A stretch of DNA of 14,811 nucleotides from Gammaproteobacteria bacterium (GTDB lineage Bacteria > Pseudomonadota > Gammaproteobacteria > Eutrophobiales > Eutrophobiaceae), in contig JAAXHV010000251.1 of assembly GCA_012270695.1 (NCBI GenBank), positions 1,348 to 16,158 on the forward strand. Reading direction: 5' to 3'. Below, one piece after another: positions 14,144 to 14,811 of the stretch. The stretch's first letter is position 1, and the number at the start of each line of letters is the position of its first letter. A program made the translations under genes and the position numbers. The notes beneath the pieces are model-generated. The model searched no databases and was not told where the DNA came from. It saw only the letters and a list, made by a program, of their open reading frames with translations.

Positions 14144-14811
14144 ATGCCTGCGCAATTAATCCAGCAGGAGCTACCCCTGCCCTTTCCCGATCTTGCCGCT
14201 GATATGCCGCTATTGCCGGCGCGTATGGTAAATGAGTATGAATATTGCCCGCGGCTGGCTTACCTGGAGTGGGTACAAGGGGAATGGGCGGATTCGTCAG
14301 ATACCATACAGGGAAAATACCAGCACCGGCGTGTCGATAAGCCCGGCGGGAGGATTCCCAGTCTGGAGGAGACAGAAGCGGACGTTGAGTTTCATGCGCG
14401 CTCTATCACGCTGTCCTCTAATCAACTCGGCATCATCGCAAAACTTGACCTTGTGGAAGGCGAAGGCAACATTGTCACACCGGTGGATTACAAAAAAGGG
14501 AAACGTCCCCACGTGGCACAGGGGGCATACAGCCCTGAACGCGTCCAGTTGTGCCTGCAAGGCCTGTTGCTGGTGGAACACGGTTATGAGTGTACAGAAG
14601 GGATCTTGTATTACGCGGAGTCAAGAGAGCGGGTACGCGTAGTGTTTGATGAGGAATTGAAAACAAAAACCCTGGCCGCGGTCTCCGGCCTGCGCCTGAT
14701 CGCGGCTGGCTGCCAGATACCTCCCCCCCCTGGAAGACAGTCCCAAGTGCCCGCGTTGTTCTTTAGTGGGCATCTGCCTTCCGGATGAAGTCAATTTCCT
14801 CAAGCGCATGG
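14144..14811 (+). CDS. cas4-cas1: Cas4-Cas1 fusion, N-terminal Cas4 part; frameshifted and cut by window edge
   Basis: In type I-G, Cas4 is fused to the spacer integrase Cas1 and trims prespacers with the correct PAM. The Cas4 part shows the N-terminal cluster cysteine (C35 in NEYEYCPR), His61 and the RecB-type nuclease residues (Asp102 in AKLDLVEGEG, D115-x-K117 in PVDYKKGK), then RVQLCLQGLLL. The frame opened at the ATG at 14144 becomes nonsense after a C8 run (14723-14730) and would stop at 14788. In the +1 frame the family sequence continues as LEDSPKCPRCSLVGICLPDE and LKRM to the window end, restoring the three C-terminal Fe-S cysteines and leading into Cas1. Cas1 itself is beyond the edge, so the fusion is inferred from the subtype and the intact linker. 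If the frameshift is real, the product lacks the Fe-S cluster and Cas1. Confidence 0.88.
14723..14730 (+). other. C8 homopolymer causing the cas4-cas1 frameshift
   Basis: Eight consecutive Cs. With seven, the codons read P-P-P-L-E-D-S-P-K-C, the expected Cas4 sequence. With eight, the frame is lost. Homopolymers of this length are both a common sequencing-error site and a known substrate for slipped-strand phase variation. Confidence 0.85.

Overview
The window looks like a chromosomal segment of a proteobacterium, most likely a gammaproteobacterium. Purine-catabolism and CoxG-type genes, a Gram-negative signal peptide and a putative outer-membrane autotransporter are all compatible with that. 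I cannot name the genus. The left third is ordinary cellular genes on the + strand. The right two thirds is a type I-G (formerly I-U) CRISPR-Cas locus.

Left part (1-5559, + strand). First comes the C-terminal half of an allantoicase, cut by the window edge. Seven bases later is a phosphoribosyltransferase of the hypoxanthine/guanine type. After a short spacer with a degenerate 7-bp tandem repeat come a CoxG-like SRPBCC protein and, 2 bp behind it, an exported TPR protein with a conserved histidine cluster. A secreted subtilisin-family (S8) protease with a putative C-terminal autotransporter barrel ends the block. Purine degradation and salvage is the theme of the first two genes. CoxG proteins usually accompany molybdenum hydroxylases such as xanthine dehydrogenase, which would fit, but no such enzyme is in view.

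CRISPR effector operon (12429 down to 5674, - strand). The order is csb1 (Cas7) - csb2 (Cas5-Cas6 fusion) - cas3 (helicase with C-terminal HD nuclease) - csb3-like. Every junction overlaps by a few bases, so the genes are almost certainly translated from one mRNA. The large Csx17 (Cas8g) subunit seen in many I-G loci is absent; a 316-residue Csb3-like protein stands in the last position. csb2 is split by a +1 frameshift in a GC-rich run.

Adaptation side (12698-14811, + strand). A 268-bp AT-rich divergent intergenic region separates the effector operon from a gene for an AlbA_2 / histidine-kinase-like ATPase / winged-helix protein. This is followed 27 bp later by a Cas4-Cas1 fusion gene that runs off the window. 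The Cas4 part contains a C8 homopolymer that throws the reading frame just before the three C-terminal iron-sulfur cysteines. In the +1 frame the family sequence resumes perfectly. cas2 and the CRISPR array are not in the window and would be expected to the right.

The points most worth following are the AlbA_2 regulator placed between the effector and adaptation modules, the effector set without Csx17, and the two G/C-run frameshifts in csb2 and cas4-cas1 (sequencing error, decay or switching).
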